A stretch of DNA of 64,000 nucleotides from Amycolatopsis sp. 195334CR (lineage in GTDB: Bacteria > Actinomycetota > Actinomycetes > Mycobacteriales > Pseudonocardiaceae), in contig NZ_JAFJMJ010000001.1 in NCBI RefSeq assembly GCF_017309385.1, forward strand, positions 3,162,001-3,226,000, in the 5' to 3' direction. Under the pieces are notes generated by a model. It saw only the letters and a program-made list of their open reading frames with translations. It did not search any database and had not been told where the DNA came from. The position numbers were made by a program, and so were the translations under genes. This document shows, piece after piece, positions 26,826 through 36,703 of this stretch (position 1 is the first letter of the stretch; the number at the start of each line of letters is the position of its first letter).

Positions 26826-27659
26826 ATGGGTATTCGCAAGTACAAGCCGACCACTCCCGGTCGCCGTGGCTCCAGCGTCTCCGACTTCTCGGAGATCACG
26901 CGGTCCACCCCGGAGAAGTCGCTGCTGCGTCCGCTGCACGGCCGTGGCGGCCGCAACGCCTCCGGCAAGATCACCACCCGGCACAAGGGTGGCGGCCACA
27001 AGCGGGCGTACCGGCTGATCGACTTCCGCCGCCACGACAAGGACGGCATCCCGGCCAAGGTCGCGCACATCGAGTACGACCCCAACCGGTCGGCCCGCAT
27101 CGCGCTGCTGCACTACGCGGACGGCGAGAAGCGCTACATCATCGCGCCGGAGAAGCTCCGCCAGGGCGACACCGTGGAGAACGGCCCCCGCGCCGACATC
27201 AAGCCCGGTAACAACCTGCCGCTGCGCAACATCCCGGTCGGCACGGTGATCCACGCGATCGAGCTCCGCCCCGGTGGCGGCGCCAAGATCGCCCGGTCCG
27301 CCGGTGCCAAGGTCCAGCTGGTGGCCAAGGACGGTCCCTACGCCCAGCTGCGGATGCCCTCGGGCGAGATCCGCAACGTGGACGTGCGCAACCGCGCCAC
27401 GGTCGGCGAGGTCGGCAACTCCGAGCACGCCAACATCAACTGGGGCAAGGCCGGTCGTAACCGCTGGCGGGGCAAGCGCCCCACCGTCCGCGGTGTGGTG
27501 ATGAACCCGGTCGACCACCCGCACGGTGGTGGTGAGGGGAAGACCTCCGGTGGTCGCCACCCGGTCAACCCGAACGGCAAGCCGGAGGGTCGCACCCGCC
27601 GCAACAAGCCGAGTGACAAGCTGATCGTCCGCCGCCGGCGTACCGGCAAGAAGCGCTGA
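26826..27659 (+). CDS. rplB: 50S ribosomal protein L2
   Basis: 277-residue L2, needed for subunit association and peptidyl transfer. It contains [16 protein letters not shown] and the signature [15 protein letters not shown] with the essential histidine. Full length, with the basic C-terminus RRRRTGKKR. It lies 14 nt after rplW. Confidence 0.98.
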   Translation: MGIRKYKPTTPGRRGSSVSDFSEITRSTPEKSLLRPLHGRGGRNASGKITTRHKGGGHKRAYRLIDFRRHDKDGIPAKVAHIEYDPNRSARIALLHYADGEKRYIIAPEKLRQGDTVENGPRADIKPGNNLPLRNIPVGTVIHAIELRPGGGAKIARSAGAKVQLVAKDGPYAQLRMPSGEIRNVDVRNRATVGEVGNSEHANINWGKAGRNRWRGKRPTVRGVVMNPVDHPHGGGEGKTSGGRHPVNPNGKPEGRTRRNKPSDKLIVRRRRTGKKR

Positions 27660-27677
27660 GCAGGGAGGTAGAAGACT

Positions 27678-27959
27678 ATGCCGCGCAGCCTGAAGAAGGG
27701 CCCGTTCGTGGATGACCACCTGCTCAAGAAGGTGGACGCGCTGAACGAGTCCGGCAAGAAGACGGTGATCAAGACCTGGTCCCGCCGCTCCACGATCATC
27801 CCCGACTTCCTGGGGCACACGATCGCGGTGCACGACGGCCGCAAGCACGTCCCGGTGTTCGTCACCGAGGCGATGGTGGGTCACAAGCTGGGCGAGTTCG
27901 CCCCGACGCGGACCTTCAAGGGTCACATCAAGGACGACCGCAAGTCCCGCCGCCGCTGA
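27678..27959 (+). CDS. rpsS: 30S ribosomal protein S19
   Basis: 93-residue S19 of the 30S head. It starts [18 protein letters not shown] and has the conserved [26 protein letters not shown] upstream gives a good SD. Confidence 0.98.
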   Translation: MPRSLKKGPFVDDHLLKKVDALNESGKKTVIKTWSRRSTIIPDFLGHTIAVHDGRKHVPVFVTEAMVGHKLGEFAPTRTFKGHIKDDRKSRRR

Positions 27960-27992
27960 GCGGTGCGACAGACAGCAAAGAGGTAGCAAGCG

Positions 27993-28405
27993 ATGAACGC
28001 CAAGGATGCGACGGTCGAGGCAGAACTGCCGACGGCCTTCGCGCGGGCTCGCTTCGTCCGGGACTCGCCGACCAAGGTGCGCCGGGTGATCGAGCTCATC
28101 AAGGGCCGCAGCGCCGCCGACGCCCTCGCCGTGCTGCGGTTCGCACCGCAGGCGGCCAGTGAGCCGGTGGCGAAGGTGCTCGCCAGCGCCATGGCCAACG
28201 CCGAGAACAACCTCGACCTCGACCCCGACACCCTCTGGGTCAAGAACGCGTACGCCGACGAGGGCCCGACCCTCAAGCGCATCCGCCCGCGGGCCCAGGG
28301 CCGCGCGTACCGGATCCGCAAGCGCACGAGCCACATCACCGTCGAGGTGGAGTCGCGGCCGAAGGCCGACAAGAAGGCGAAGAGCAAGAAGGCAGGTGGC
28401 CGGTA

Positions 28406-28406
<1 letters not shown>
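27993..28406 (+). CDS. rplV: 50S ribosomal protein L22
   Basis: 137-residue L22 with its extended beta-hairpin lining the exit tunnel ([18 protein letters not shown]). The N-terminus carries [23 protein letters not shown] precedes the ATG by about 10 nt. The TAG stop shares its last base with the GTG start of rpsC. Confidence 0.97.
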
Positions 28407-29266
<860 letters not shown>

Positions 29267-29267
29267 C

Positions 29268-29687
29268 GTGCTCATCCCGCGCAAGGTCAAGCACCGGAAG
29301 CAGCACTCGCCGAAGCGCGCCGGTGCCGCCAAGGGCGGTACCAAGGTCAGCTTCGGTGACCTGGGGATCCAGGCACTCGAGCACAGCTACGTGACGAACC
29401 GGCAGATCGAGGCGGCCCGTATCGCCATGACCCGCCACATCAAGCGTGGCGGCAAGGTGTGGACCACCATCTACCCGGACCGCCCGCTGACCAAGAAGCC
29501 CGCCGAGACCCGCATGGGTTCCGGTAAGGGTTCGCCCGAGTGGTGGATCGCCAACGTCAAGCCGGGCCGGGTGATGTTCGAACTGAGCTTCCCCAACGAG
29601 GCCACGGCTCGCGAGGCGCTCCGCCGCGCGATCCACAAGCTGCCCATGAAGTGCCGAATCGTGACCCGTGAAGGTGGTGAGTTCTGA
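29268..29687 (+). CDS. rplP: 50S ribosomal protein L16
   Basis: 139-residue L16, which helps organise the A-site tRNA region. Start GTG 29268 gives [17 protein letters not shown], the conserved N-terminus, with GGAGG just upstream. [19 protein letters not shown] is the typical core. It overlaps rpmC by 1 nt. Confidence 0.98.
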   Translation: MLIPRKVKHRKQHSPKRAGAAKGGTKVSFGDLGIQALEHSYVTNRQIEAARIAMTRHIKRGGKVWTTIYPDRPLTKKPAETRMGSGKGSPEWWIANVKPGRVMFELSFPNEATAREALRRAIHKLPMKCRIVTREGGEF

Positions 29688-29941
29688 TGGCGAAGGCCGG
29701 AGCTGCTGCGGCATCGGAGCTGCGCGAACTCACTGCGGAGGAGCTCGTGCTGCGCCTCAAGGAGGCCAAGGAGGAGCTGTTCAACCTCCGCTTCCAGATG
29801 GCCACCGGGCAGCTGGACAACAACCGCAGGCTGCGCGCCGTCCGCTCGGACATCGCGCGCATCTACACGGTGATGCGCGAGCGCGAGCTCGGGCTGTCCG
29901 TCTCCCCCGATGACGCCGAGAACGAAGAAGGTGCCGCATGA
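29687..29941 (+). CDS. rpmC: 50S ribosomal protein L29
   Basis: 84-residue coiled-coil L29 near the tunnel exit. It contains [20 protein letters not shown] and [20 protein letters not shown]. Slightly extended C-terminal acidic tail ([12 protein letters not shown]). It overlaps rpsQ by 4 nt. Confidence 0.97.
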   Translation: MAKAGAAAASELRELTAEELVLRLKEAKEELFNLRFQMATGQLDNNRRLRAVRSDIARIYTVMRERELGLSVSPDDAENEEGAA

Positions 29942-30225
29942 GCGAGCCGATCGCGGCGCAGGACCAGGCGTCCGGCCGCAACTACCGCAAGGTCCGGGAG
30001 GGCCTGGTCGTCTCCGACAAGATGGACAAGACCATCGTCGTCGAGCTCGAGGACCGCAAGAAGCACGCCCTCTACGGCAAGGTCATGCGGTCCACCACCA
30101 AGGTGAAGGCGCACGACGAGGAGAACACCGCCGGCAAGGGCGACCGCGTTCTGCTCATGGAGACCCGACCGCTGTCGGCCACGAAGCGCTGGCGGCTCGT
30201 CGAGATCCGCGAGAAGGCCAAGTAA
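29938..30225 (+). CDS. rpsQ: 30S ribosomal protein S17
   Basis: 95-residue OB-fold S17. The core reads [20 protein letters not shown] and [13 protein letters not shown]. It ends the S10 operon block; 88 nt containing a hairpin separate it from rplN, the first spc gene. Confidence 0.97.
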   Translation: MSEPIAAQDQASGRNYRKVREGLVVSDKMDKTIVVELEDRKKHALYGKVMRSTTKVKAHDEENTAGKGDRVLLMETRPLSATKRWRLVEIREKAK

Positions 30226-30264
30226 GCCGGGGGACTTTCCAAGTTCCCTATCCGTTCCGCCAGG

Positions 30265-30287
30265 CTCACCCCGGACCACGGGGTGAG
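30265..30287 (+). terminator. hairpin between S10 and spc blocks
   Basis: Perfect 9-bp stem CTCACCCCG / CGGGGTGAG around GACCA, between rpsQ and rplN, with no U-run. Candidate attenuator or processing site. Confidence 0.5.
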
Positions 30288-30313
30288 AACCGGCGAGACA
30301 TACAGGAGTTGAC

Positions 30314-30682
30314 GTGATCCAGCAGGAGTCGCGACTGCGAGTCGCCGACAACACGGGTGCCAAGGAGATCCTCTGCATCCGCGTGCTCGGCGGTTCGGGG
30401 CGGCGCTACGCGGGTATCGGCGACATCATCGTCGCCACCGTTAAGGACGCCATCCCGGCTGCCGGGGTGAAGAAGGGCGACGTGGTCAAGGCCGTCATCG
30501 TCCGCACGGTGAAGGAGCGGCGTCGTCCGGACGGCTCCTACATCCGGTTCGACGAGAACGCCGCGGTGCTCATCAAGAACGACAACGAGCCGCGTGGCAC
30601 CCGCATCTTCGGCCCGGTCGGCCGTGAGCTGCGCGATCGGAAGTTCATGAAGATCATCTCGCTCGCGCCGGAGGTGTTGTAA
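30314..30682 (+). CDS. rplN: 50S ribosomal protein L14
   Basis: 122-residue L14 at the subunit interface. It starts [18 protein letters not shown] and has the signature [23 protein letters not shown] start 4 nt after an AGGAGTT SD. It abuts rplX with no spacer. Confidence 0.98.
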   Translation: MIQQESRLRVADNTGAKEILCIRVLGGSGRRYAGIGDIIVATVKDAIPAAGVKKGDVVKAVIVRTVKERRRPDGSYIRFDENAAVLIKNDNEPRGTRIFGPVGRELRDRKFMKIISLAPEVL

Positions 30683-30997
30683 GTGAAGGTGAAGAAGGGC
30701 GACACGGTCGTCGTCATCGCCGGCAAGGACAAGGGCGCCAAGGGCAAGGTCATCCAGGCCTACCCGGAGCGGTCGCGGGTGCTGGTCGAGGGTGTGAACC
30801 GGATCAAGAAGCACACGCGGATCAGCCAGACCCAGCGCGGTGCGCAGTCCGGCGGCATCGTGACCCAGGAAGCCCCCATCCACGTGTCGAACGTGATGGT
30901 CGTCGACTCCGACGGCAAGCCGACCCGGGTGGGCTACCGCATCGGCGAGGACGGCAAGAAGGTCCGGATCTCGCGCAGGAACGGCAAGGACATCTGA
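30683..30997 (+). CDS. rplX: 50S ribosomal protein L24
   Basis: 104-residue L24, an early 50S assembly initiator with the KOW motif [20 protein letters not shown]. The GTG start directly follows the rplN stop, and the stop overlaps the rplE ATG. Confidence 0.98.
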   Translation: MKVKKGDTVVVIAGKDKGAKGKVIQAYPERSRVLVEGVNRIKKHTRISQTQRGAQSGGIVTQEAPIHVSNVMVVDSDGKPTRVGYRIGEDGKKVRISRRNGKDI

Positions 30998-31560
30998 TGA
31001 CCACCGCTGAGAAGATCGTGCCGCGTCTCAAGACGCGCTACCGCGAGACAATCGCGGGCGAGCTCCAGAAGGAGTTCGAGTTCGCGAACGTGCACCAGAT
31101 CCCCGGTGTGGTCAAGGTCGTGGTGAACATGGGCGTCGGCGACGCCGCCCGTGACAGCAAGCTGATCGAAGGCGCCATCCGCGACCTGGCCACCATCACC
31201 GGGCAGAAGCCCGAGGTGCGCAAGGCCCGGAAGTCGATCGCGCAGTTCAAGCTGCGCGAGGGCCAGCCGATCGGCGCGCGGGTGACCCTGCGCAACGACC
31301 GCATGTGGGAGTTCCTGGACCGGCTGCTGAACATCGCGCTGCCGCGTATCCGGGACTTCCGCGGGCTGTCGCCGAAGCAGTTCGACGGCAACGGCAACTA
31401 CACCTTCGGTCTCAACGAGCAGTCCATGTTCCACGAGATCGACCCCGACTCCATCGACCGCCCGCGCGGCATGGACGTCACCGTTGTCACCACCGCCACC
31501 ACCGACGACGAGGGCCGCGCGCTGCTTCGCAAGCTCGGCTTCCCGTTCAAGGAGAACTGA
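30997..31560 (+). CDS. rplE: 50S ribosomal protein L5
   Basis: 187-residue L5 that binds 5S rRNA and contacts P-site tRNA. It contains [19 protein letters not shown] and [23 protein letters not shown] overlaps the rplX stop by 1 nt; rpsN starts 4 nt after its stop. Confidence 0.98.
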   Translation: MTTAEKIVPRLKTRYRETIAGELQKEFEFANVHQIPGVVKVVVNMGVGDAARDSKLIEGAIRDLATITGQKPEVRKARKSIAQFKLREGQPIGARVTLRNDRMWEFLDRLLNIALPRIRDFRGLSPKQFDGNGNYTFGLNEQSMFHEIDPDSIDRPRGMDVTVVTTATTDDEGRALLRKLGFPFKEN

Positions 31561-31564
31561 GCCG

Positions 31565-31750
31565 ATGGCCAAGAAAGCACTGGTCCACAAGGCCGCGAAG
31601 AAGCCGAAGTTCAAGGTGCGCGGCTACACCCGCTGCCAGCGGTGCGGGCGTCCGCACTCGGTCTTCCGCAAGTTCGGGCTGTGCCGTATCTGCCTGCGCG
31701 AGATGGCGCACGCGGGCGAGCTGCCCGGCGTGAGCAAGTCCAGCTGGTAA
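31565..31750 (+). CDS. rpsN: 30S ribosomal protein S14, zinc-binding type
   Basis: 61-residue short S14 (type Z). It starts [20 protein letters not shown] and carries two CxxC pairs (CQRC, CRIC) that bind one zinc. This is the C-plus form, so zinc-independent paralogs, if any, lie elsewhere in the genome. Followed by 86 nt with a hairpin before rpsH. Confidence 0.98.
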   Translation: MAKKALVHKAAKKPKFKVRGYTRCQRCGRPHSVFRKFGLCRICLREMAHAGELPGVSKSSW

Positions 31751-31784
31751 AGGCTTCCTTCAAGACTCCCAAGTTCGCCACAGG

Positions 31785-31806
31785 CCCCGCCACGATGGTG
31801 GCGGGG
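31785..31806 (+). terminator. hairpin between rpsN and rpsH
   Basis: Perfect 9-bp stem CCCCGCCAC / GTGGCGGGG with a GATG loop, 34 nt after rpsN. The position inside the spc operon argues for attenuation or processing rather than full termination. Confidence 0.5.
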
Positions 31807-31836
31807 AACCAGGGCGAGAAAGGTTGACAGGTCACC

Positions 31837-32235
31837 ATGACGATGACCGACCCGATCGCAGACTTCTTGACCCGTCTGCGTAACGCGAACTCCGCGTACC
31901 ACGACGAGGTCGTGCTGCCCCACTCGAAGCTCAAGGCGAACATCGCCGAGATCCTCAAGCGCGAGGGTTACATCTCGGCGTTCCGCGACGAGCCGGGCGA
32001 GAAGCACAAGAACCTCGTGGTGCAGCTCAAGTACGGCCCGAACCGTGAGCGCAGCATCGCCGGCCTCCGGCGTGTGTCGAAGCCCGGTCTGCGCGTGTAC
32101 GCCAAGTCCACCGAACTGCCCAGCGTGCTGGGTGGCCTCGGGGTCGCCATCATCTCGACGTCCTCCGGTCTGCAGACCGACCGGCAGGCCAAGCGCAACG
32201 GCGTGGGCGGCGAAGTCCTCGCCTACGTCTGGTAA
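31837..32235 (+). CDS. rpsH: 30S ribosomal protein S8
   Basis: 132-residue S8, a central-domain 16S rRNA binder and, in other bacteria, the translational repressor of the spc operon. It starts [20 protein letters not shown] and ends [11 protein letters not shown]. The second ATG (31843) is an alternative start. Confidence 0.97.
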   Translation: MTMTDPIADFLTRLRNANSAYHDEVVLPHSKLKANIAEILKREGYISAFRDEPGEKHKNLVVQLKYGPNRERSIAGLRRVSKPGLRVYAKSTELPSVLGGLGVAIISTSSGLQTDRQAKRNGVGGEVLAYVW

Positions 32236-32251
32236 GGGAGGGGATCAAGCT

Positions 32252-32788
32252 ATGTCACGTATCGGAAAGCTGCCGATCACCGTCCCCGCCGGGGTCGAGG
32301 TGAAGATCGACGGGCAGCACATCTCGGTCAAGGGACCGAAGGGCACGCTCGAGCACACCATCGCCGAGCCCATCACCGCGGAGCTCAACGACGGGGTCAT
32401 CGAGGTCAAGCGCCCGGACGACGAGCGCTCCAGCCGCGCCCTGCACGGGCTCAGCCGCACCCTGGTGAACAACCTGGTGGTCGGCGTGACCGAGGGCTAC
32501 GAGAAGAAGCTCGAGATCCACGGCGTCGGTTACCGCGTGCAGGCCAAGGGCTCGGACCTCGAGTTCGCGCTCGGCTTCTCCCACCCGGTGCACATCCCGG
32601 CTCCGGAGGGCATCACCTTCAAGGTGGAGACCCCGACCCGGTTCTCGGTGTCCGGCATCGACAAGCAGAAGGTCGGCCAGACGGCCGCGGTCATCCGCAA
32701 GCTGCGCCGCCCGGACCCGTACAAGGGCAAGGGCCTGCGGTACGAGGGTGAGCGCATCCGCCGCAAGGTCGGAAAGACGGGTAAGTGA
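32252..32788 (+). CDS. rplF: 50S ribosomal protein L6
   Basis: 178-residue L6 near the factor-binding site. It starts [20 protein letters not shown] and ends with the conserved [28 protein letters not shown] upstream forms the SD. Confidence 0.98.
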   Translation: MSRIGKLPITVPAGVEVKIDGQHISVKGPKGTLEHTIAEPITAELNDGVIEVKRPDDERSSRALHGLSRTLVNNLVVGVTEGYEKKLEIHGVGYRVQAKGSDLEFALGFSHPVHIPAPEGITFKVETPTRFSVSGIDKQKVGQTAAVIRKLRRPDPYKGKGLRYEGERIRRKVGKTGK

Positions 32789-32790
32789 TC

Positions 32791-33192
32791 ATGAGCGACA
32801 CGACTACGACGAAGCGCAAGCCGGTCGGCAAGGACGTCTCGACCCGCCGTCGCGTGGCGAAGACCCGTCGGCACTTCCGGCTCCGCAAGAAGATCAGCGG
32901 GACTCCGGAGCGGCCTCGCCTGGCCGTCAAGAAGTCCTCGCGGCACCTGTCCGTCCAGCTGATCGACGACCTGGCCGGGCACACCCTGGCCGCGGCGTCG
33001 ACCATGGAGGCGGACGTGCGCGCGGCCGACGGCGACAAGAAGGCCAAGGCCGCCAAGGTGGGCGAGCTGCTGGCCGCCCGCGCCAAGAACGCCGGGGTGA
33101 CCAGCGTGGTGTTCGACCGGGGTGGCAACGCCTACCACGGCCGCATCGCCGCGCTCGCGGACGCCGCCCGCGAGGCGGGCCTGGAGTTCTGA
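32791..33192 (+). CDS. rplR: 50S ribosomal protein L18
   Basis: 133-residue L18 that binds 5S rRNA. The core reads [20 protein letters not shown] and [23 protein letters not shown] 32791 ([10 protein letters not shown]) is preferred over the GTG two codons earlier, which would overlap the rplF stop. Confidence 0.96.
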   Translation: MSDTTTTKRKPVGKDVSTRRRVAKTRRHFRLRKKISGTPERPRLAVKKSSRHLSVQLIDDLAGHTLAAASTMEADVRAADGDKKAKAAKVGELLAARAKNAGVTSVVFDRGGNAYHGRIAALADAAREAGLEF

Positions 33193-33232
33193 TGACGATG
33201 CAGTGCATGCTGGTGAATGGAAGGAAAGCCTG

Positions 33233-33877
33233 ATGCCGGGACGTACACGGCAATTCGGCGGCGGCCAGGGCGGTCCCGGCGGGCAGGGCGGCAACGACCG
33301 CAATGACCGCCGCGAGCGCCGGGATCGCCGCGACGGCGGCCGTGGCGGGGCGGCCCAGGAGAAGACCCCGCACCTCGAGCGCGTGGTGGCCATCAACCGC
33401 GTGGCCAAGGTCGTGAAGGGTGGTCGTCGCTTCAGCTTCACCGCCCTGGTCGTGGTCGGTGACGGCGACGGTCAGGTCGGCGTCGGCTACGGCAAGGCCA
33501 AGGAAGTTCCCGCGGCCATCGCCAAGGGCGTCGAGGAGGCGAAGAAGAACTTCTTCCGCGTGCCTCGGATCGCCGGCACCATCCCGCACCCGATCCAGGG
33601 TGAGGACGCCGCCGGTGTGGTGCTGCTGCGCCCGGCGAGCGCCGGTACCGGTGTGATCGCCGGTGGTTCGGTGCGTGCGGTGCTGGAGTGCGCCGGGGTG
33701 CACGACGTGCTCTCGAAGTCGCTCGGCAGCGACAACGCGATCAACATCGTGCACGCCACCGTCGCGGCTCTGAAGGGCCTGCAGCGTCCGGAGGAGGTGG
33801 CGGCCCGTCGCGGTCTGCCGCTCGAGGACGTCGCTCCGGCCCGGATGCTGCGCCAGCGCGCCGGTCAGGGGGTCTGA
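33233..33877 (+). CDS. rpsE: 30S ribosomal protein S5
   Basis: 214-residue S5, involved in decoding fidelity. A Gly/Arg/Asp-rich N-terminal extension (about residues 8-43) precedes the double-stranded-RNA-binding segment [20 protein letters not shown]. Start ATG 33233 follows GGAAGGAAAG. It lies 1 nt before rpmD. Confidence 0.97.
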   Translation: MPGRTRQFGGGQGGPGGQGGNDRNDRRERRDRRDGGRGGAAQEKTPHLERVVAINRVAKVVKGGRRFSFTALVVVGDGDGQVGVGYGKAKEVPAAIAKGVEEAKKNFFRVPRIAGTIPHPIQGEDAAGVVLLRPASAGTGVIAGGSVRAVLECAGVHDVLSKSLGSDNAINIVHATVAALKGLQRPEEVAARRGLPLEDVAPARMLRQRAGQGV

Positions 33878-33878
33878 G

Positions 33879-34064
33879 ATGGCTCAGCTCAAGGTGACGC
33901 AGGTCAAGAGCAAGATCGGCACGAAGCACAACCACCGCGAGTCGCTGCGCACCCTCGGGCTGCGCAAGATCCGGCAGTCGGTGGTGCGTGAGGACACTCC
34001 CCAGGTGCGTGGCCTGATCCACACGGTTCGCCACCTGGTGGAGGTCGAGGAGGTCAAGTCATGA
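33879..34064 (+). CDS. rpmD: 50S ribosomal protein L30
   Basis: 61-residue L30. It reads [20 protein letters not shown] and [20 protein letters not shown]. It overlaps rplO by 4 nt. Confidence 0.97.
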   Translation: MAQLKVTQVKSKIGTKHNHRESLRTLGLRKIRQSVVREDTPQVRGLIHTVRHLVEVEEVKS

Positions 34065-34507
34065 CGGCCATCAAGATCCACCACCTGCGCCCGGCGCCCG
34101 GCGCCAAGTCGGAGAAGATCCGCGTCGGCCGTGGTGAGGGTTCGAAGGGCAAGACGGCTGGTCGCGGTACGAAGGGTACGAAGGCGCGGAAGAACGTGCC
34201 CGTGCGCTTCGAGGGTGGGCAGATGCCCATCCACATGCGCCTGCCGAAACTGCGCGGGTTCAAGAACCGGTTCCGCACCGAGTACCAGCCGGTGAACGTG
34301 GGCGACATCGCCCGCGTCTTCGCCGACGGTGGCAAGGTCGGGCCGGAAGAGCTGGCCGCTCGCGGCCTGGTCCGCAAGGGCAAGCTGGTCAAGGTGCTGG
34401 GCAACGGTGACATCAACGGCGTCAAGCTCGACGTCACCGCCGACGCCTTCTCCGGCTCGGCCAAGGAGAAGCTCGAGTCCGCCGGTGGCTCCGCCACCAC
34501 CAACTGA
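34061..34507 (+). CDS. rplO: 50S ribosomal protein L15
   Basis: 148-residue L15, a late assembly protein. The N-terminus is [20 protein letters not shown], followed by the conserved [15 protein letters not shown] and [16 protein letters not shown]. It ends the S10-spc run; secY is displaced about 2.2 kb downstream by two unrelated genes. Confidence 0.97.
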   Translation: MTAIKIHHLRPAPGAKSEKIRVGRGEGSKGKTAGRGTKGTKARKNVPVRFEGGQMPIHMRLPKLRGFKNRFRTEYQPVNVGDIARVFADGGKVGPEELAARGLVRKGKLVKVLGNGDINGVKLDVTADAFSGSAKEKLESAGGSATTN

Positions 34508-34520
34508 CGCTTTTCCCCGC

Positions 34521-34560
34521 AAAAGGCCCGCCAGGTCCATCCGGACCAGGCGGGCCTTTT
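34521..34560 (+). terminator. terminator of the S10-spc operon
   Basis: 18-nt arms at 34521-34538 and 34543-34560 pair with a single mismatch around ATCC and end in CCTTTTCC. A truncated dyad-like CGCTTTTCCCCGCAAAAGG overlaps its upstream edge. Confidence 0.85.
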
Positions 34561-34670
34561 CCGTACCCACCCATCCCCACAGCCCATCCGTTCCTCCCTC
34601 CGCCCCACCCTCTCCTGCCACCCACCATCCGGCCCCCCTGCCACCACCACCGCCCCACTCCCGCCCCATC

Positions 34671-34878
34671 AACCTGCTTTACCCCGCAGAAGCCGACACA
34701 CCCGCCTCAACCGCCGAACGCCGACCCTGCTTTAGCCCGCAGAAGCCGGACCCTCTTTTAGTCCGCGGACGCCGGTGCCTGCTTTACTCCGCAGAATCCG
34801 ACGCCTCCTTCGTCTGCGGAAGCCGGAACCCTGCTTCTCCCCGCGAAAGCCGACACCTGCTTTAGCCCGCAGAAGCTG
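34671..34878. repeat. tandem array of eight 26-bp dyad units
   Basis: Eight consecutive units of exactly 26 bp start at 34671, 34697, 34723, 34749, 34775, 34801, 34827 and 34853. The consensus runs about GACCCTGCTTTAGC, CCGCAGAAGCCG. The unit at 34697 is the most degenerate. Each is a diverged version of the dispersed dyad element, whose full length is also 26 bp. No open reading frame or spacer pattern explains them. Confidence 0.85.
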
Positions 34879-34901
34879 ATAGCTCCGCCCTCAGACCTCG
34901 C

Positions 34902-34971
34902 GACCCCGCTTCTCCCCGCAGAAGTCGGCACCGCCGCCGTCGGGACCTGCTTTTGCCCGCAGAAGCAGGTC
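34902..34971. repeat. two further dyad copies after the tandem array
   Basis: One copy (34902-34927, ACCCCGCTTCTCCCCGCAGA then AGTCG) and one full dyad (34944-34971: GACCTGCTTTTGC, CC, GCAGAAGCAGGTC, one mismatch between arms). The full dyad ends 18 nt before the next gene. The 34508-34989 interval otherwise holds only the terminator and C-rich sequence. Confidence 0.8.
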
Positions 34972-34989
34972 AGTGCCAGGATCGCGCCC

Positions 34990-35628
34990 ATGACGGATCA
35001 GCCGCCTCCACCTGAACCGGCTCCTGCCCGAGACCAGCGCCGCGGCCTGAGCGTGCTCCTCACCCTGGCCGCGCTCCTGCTCGCCGTCGCGGGCTCGTTC
35101 CTGCCGCTGTTCGTCAGCGTCCTGCCTGGTGTCGACGACTCCGACAAAGTCAGCATCACCGTCAGCGGCTGGTCCGGTGAGTCGGACACGGGCGGGTTCC
35201 CGCCGCTCGAGGCAGGCAACCTTCTCGCGCCCTTCGCCAGGAACGGCCCCATGCTGATCGTCGCCGCGCTGGTCCTGGCCGCCGCGGCCGCGCTCACCGT
35301 CCGCTCCCTCAAGACGGGCGCCGCGGCCCCGGCCCGCGCCGCCTCCGTCGCGGCCGCAGCCTTCCTGCTCGCGATCGCGGGCTCGATTGGCATGCAGGCG
35401 ATCGGTTGGACGACCCTGTTCTCCTCGGGCGGCGCCCCGGCCGGCCCAGGATTCGGCTACTGGATGGTCGCCGCGGGCGCGGTCTTCGCGATCGTCGCCG
35501 CGATCCTGCTCAACCTCGATCCACAACGCACGCCGCGCCAGGACTCACCCGCCGACACCGCCGTCCACGACGTCTCGACCCCGCGCTACGGCTTCCCAGC
35601 CCCCGAGGACCCACCAGCGCACCCCTGA
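34990..35628 (+). CDS. hypothetical integral membrane protein
   Basis: 212-residue protein with a Pro-rich cytoplasmic start (PPPPEPAPARDQ) and about four hydrophobic segments: around 20-45, 83-102, 113-130 and 155-177. A loop of about 40 residues follows the first segment, and the tail is Pro/Asp-rich. I do not recognise a family; the layout resembles small actinobacterial membrane proteins of unknown function. The ATG at 34990 has no strong SD. A dyad copy lies 5 nt after its stop. Confidence 0.75.
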   Translation: MTDQPPPPEPAPARDQRRGLSVLLTLAALLLAVAGSFLPLFVSVLPGVDDSDKVSITVSGWSGESDTGGFPPLEAGNLLAPFARNGPMLIVAALVLAAAAALTVRSLKTGAAAPARAASVAAAAFLLAIAGSIGMQAIGWTTLFSSGGAPAGPGFGYWMVAAGAVFAIVAAILLNLDPQRTPRQDSPADTAVHDVSTPRYGFPAPEDPPAHP

Positions 35629-35631
35629 CCG

Positions 35632-35659
35632 AACCTGCTTTTGCCCGCAGAAGCATGTC
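35632..35659. repeat. dispersed dyad element, intergenic
   Basis: AACCTGCTTTTGC, CC, GCAGAAGCATGTC, between the membrane-protein gene and the LysE-family gene. Arms pair over 12 of 13 positions at most, giving a short terminator-like hairpin. Confidence 0.8.
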
Positions 35660-35726
35660 GCCGGAATCGGGGAGCGCTCGCGGGTGGGGCGGCGATAGGG
35701 TCGCGCCCGATCGAAGGGAGCAGGAC

Positions 35727-36347
35727 ATGGGCTGGCTGGTCGTCTTCTTCGGGGCGTCGACCCTCATCGCGCTGACGCCGGGCGCCAACAACCTGCTCGG
35801 CCTGCACCACGGCATGGGCCACGGCCTCGGCAGGGCCCTCATCGGCCTCCTCGGCAGGCTCGCCGCGTTCGTGCTCCTCATCGCGGCCGTCGCCGCCGGG
35901 CTCGGCCAGCTGCTCGCGGCCTGGGCCCCGGCGCTCACCATCGTCAAGTGGGTCGGCGTCGCCTACCTGGTCTACCTCGGCGTGCGCATCCTCATCGAAG
36001 CCAGGCGGCTTTTGCCCGCAGAAGCCGATCCGGCGGCGGGGCAGAGCGCCCTGGGGATCGCCCGCAAGGAGTTCCTGGTCGCCATCACCAATCCGAAGGC
36101 GGTGCTCATCTTCACCGCGTTCGTGCCGCAGTTCATCGATCCCGCCCACGGGCCCGTCCCCGGCCAGGTCGCTCTCCTCGGCGCCATCTACCTCCTCGCC
36201 GAGTTCCTCGCCGGAACCGTCTACATCGTCGCGGGCACCCTGGTGAAGGCCACCCGCATGAGCCTCCGCGCCCGCCGCAACATCGACCGCGGCACCGGCG
36301 TCGTGCTCCTCGGCATGGCGGGCCTGCTCGCCGGCTCCAGGACGTGA
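35727..36347 (+). CDS. LysE-family amino-acid exporter
   Basis: 206-residue LysE/RhtB-type efflux permease with about five to six membrane segments. It contains the family stretch TLIALTPGANNLLGLHHGMG near the N-terminus and FLVAITNPKAVLIFTAFVPQFI in the centre. Start ATG 35727 follows GGGAG. Residues RRLLPAEAD in the cytoplasmic loop are encoded by a dyad copy (36007-36025). Cargo is unknown. With the preceding gene it interrupts the usual rplO-secY neighbourhood; mycobacteria also carry unrelated genes there. Confidence 0.88.
   Translation: MGWLVVFFGASTLIALTPGANNLLGLHHGMGHGLGRALIGLLGRLAAFVLLIAAVAAGLGQLLAAWAPALTIVKWVGVAYLVYLGVRILIEARRLLPAEADPAAGQSALGIARKEFLVAITNPKAVLIFTAFVPQFIDPAHGPVPGQVALLGAIYLLAEFLAGTVYIVAGTLVKATRMSLRARRNIDRGTGVVLLGMAGLLAGSRT
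36007..36025. repeat. dispersed dyad element, copy in LysE-family gene
   Basis: GGCTTTTGCCCGCAGAAGCC, in frame as RLLPAEA inside the large cytoplasmic loop. Confidence 0.75.
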
Positions 36348-36561
36348 GTACTAGGCCACCCGGGTGGTTCCGCCAACTCCGGTTGTCCGCTCACAGCGGA
36401 CAGAATCTCCCTCACCACAGCACTTCCCGGCCGCTGTGACCGCCCTCACCGGTGAAGATCACTCGCCACGAACGGGTGACCAGCACCTCTCGCGAGCAAC
36501 CTCCGCATCCGCCTCCCCGCGAATAAGCCGCACACGGTGCCACGCGCGATCCGGGTGCTGT

Positions 36562-36567
36562 TAGAGT
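36562..36567 (+). promoter_or_regulatory. possible secY promoter -10 element
   Basis: TAGAGT fits the actinobacterial -10 pattern TANNNT, about 137 nt before secY. The -35 position (around GTGCCA, 36537) is poor. The rest of 36348-36703 shows no gene or repeat apart from a weak dyad remnant (CCTCCCCGCGAATAAGCC, about 36510). Confidence 0.3.
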
Positions 36568-36703
36568 CGGCGACACGCTTTGGGGCAAGTGTGCCCTGAT
36601 GCGTTCCTGGCTTGCCTGCCAGTGAGTTGTGTTCCCGCCGGTCACCGTGCCGGCCAAGCCGTTCATCGGTTCGATGGCCGATGACGTCGAGGAGGTCCCC
36701 CGC

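Noticed and set aside
34671..34971. CRISPR array
   Set aside because: The 26-bp units abut directly with no unique spacers, units are diverged dyads, and no cas genes are nearby.
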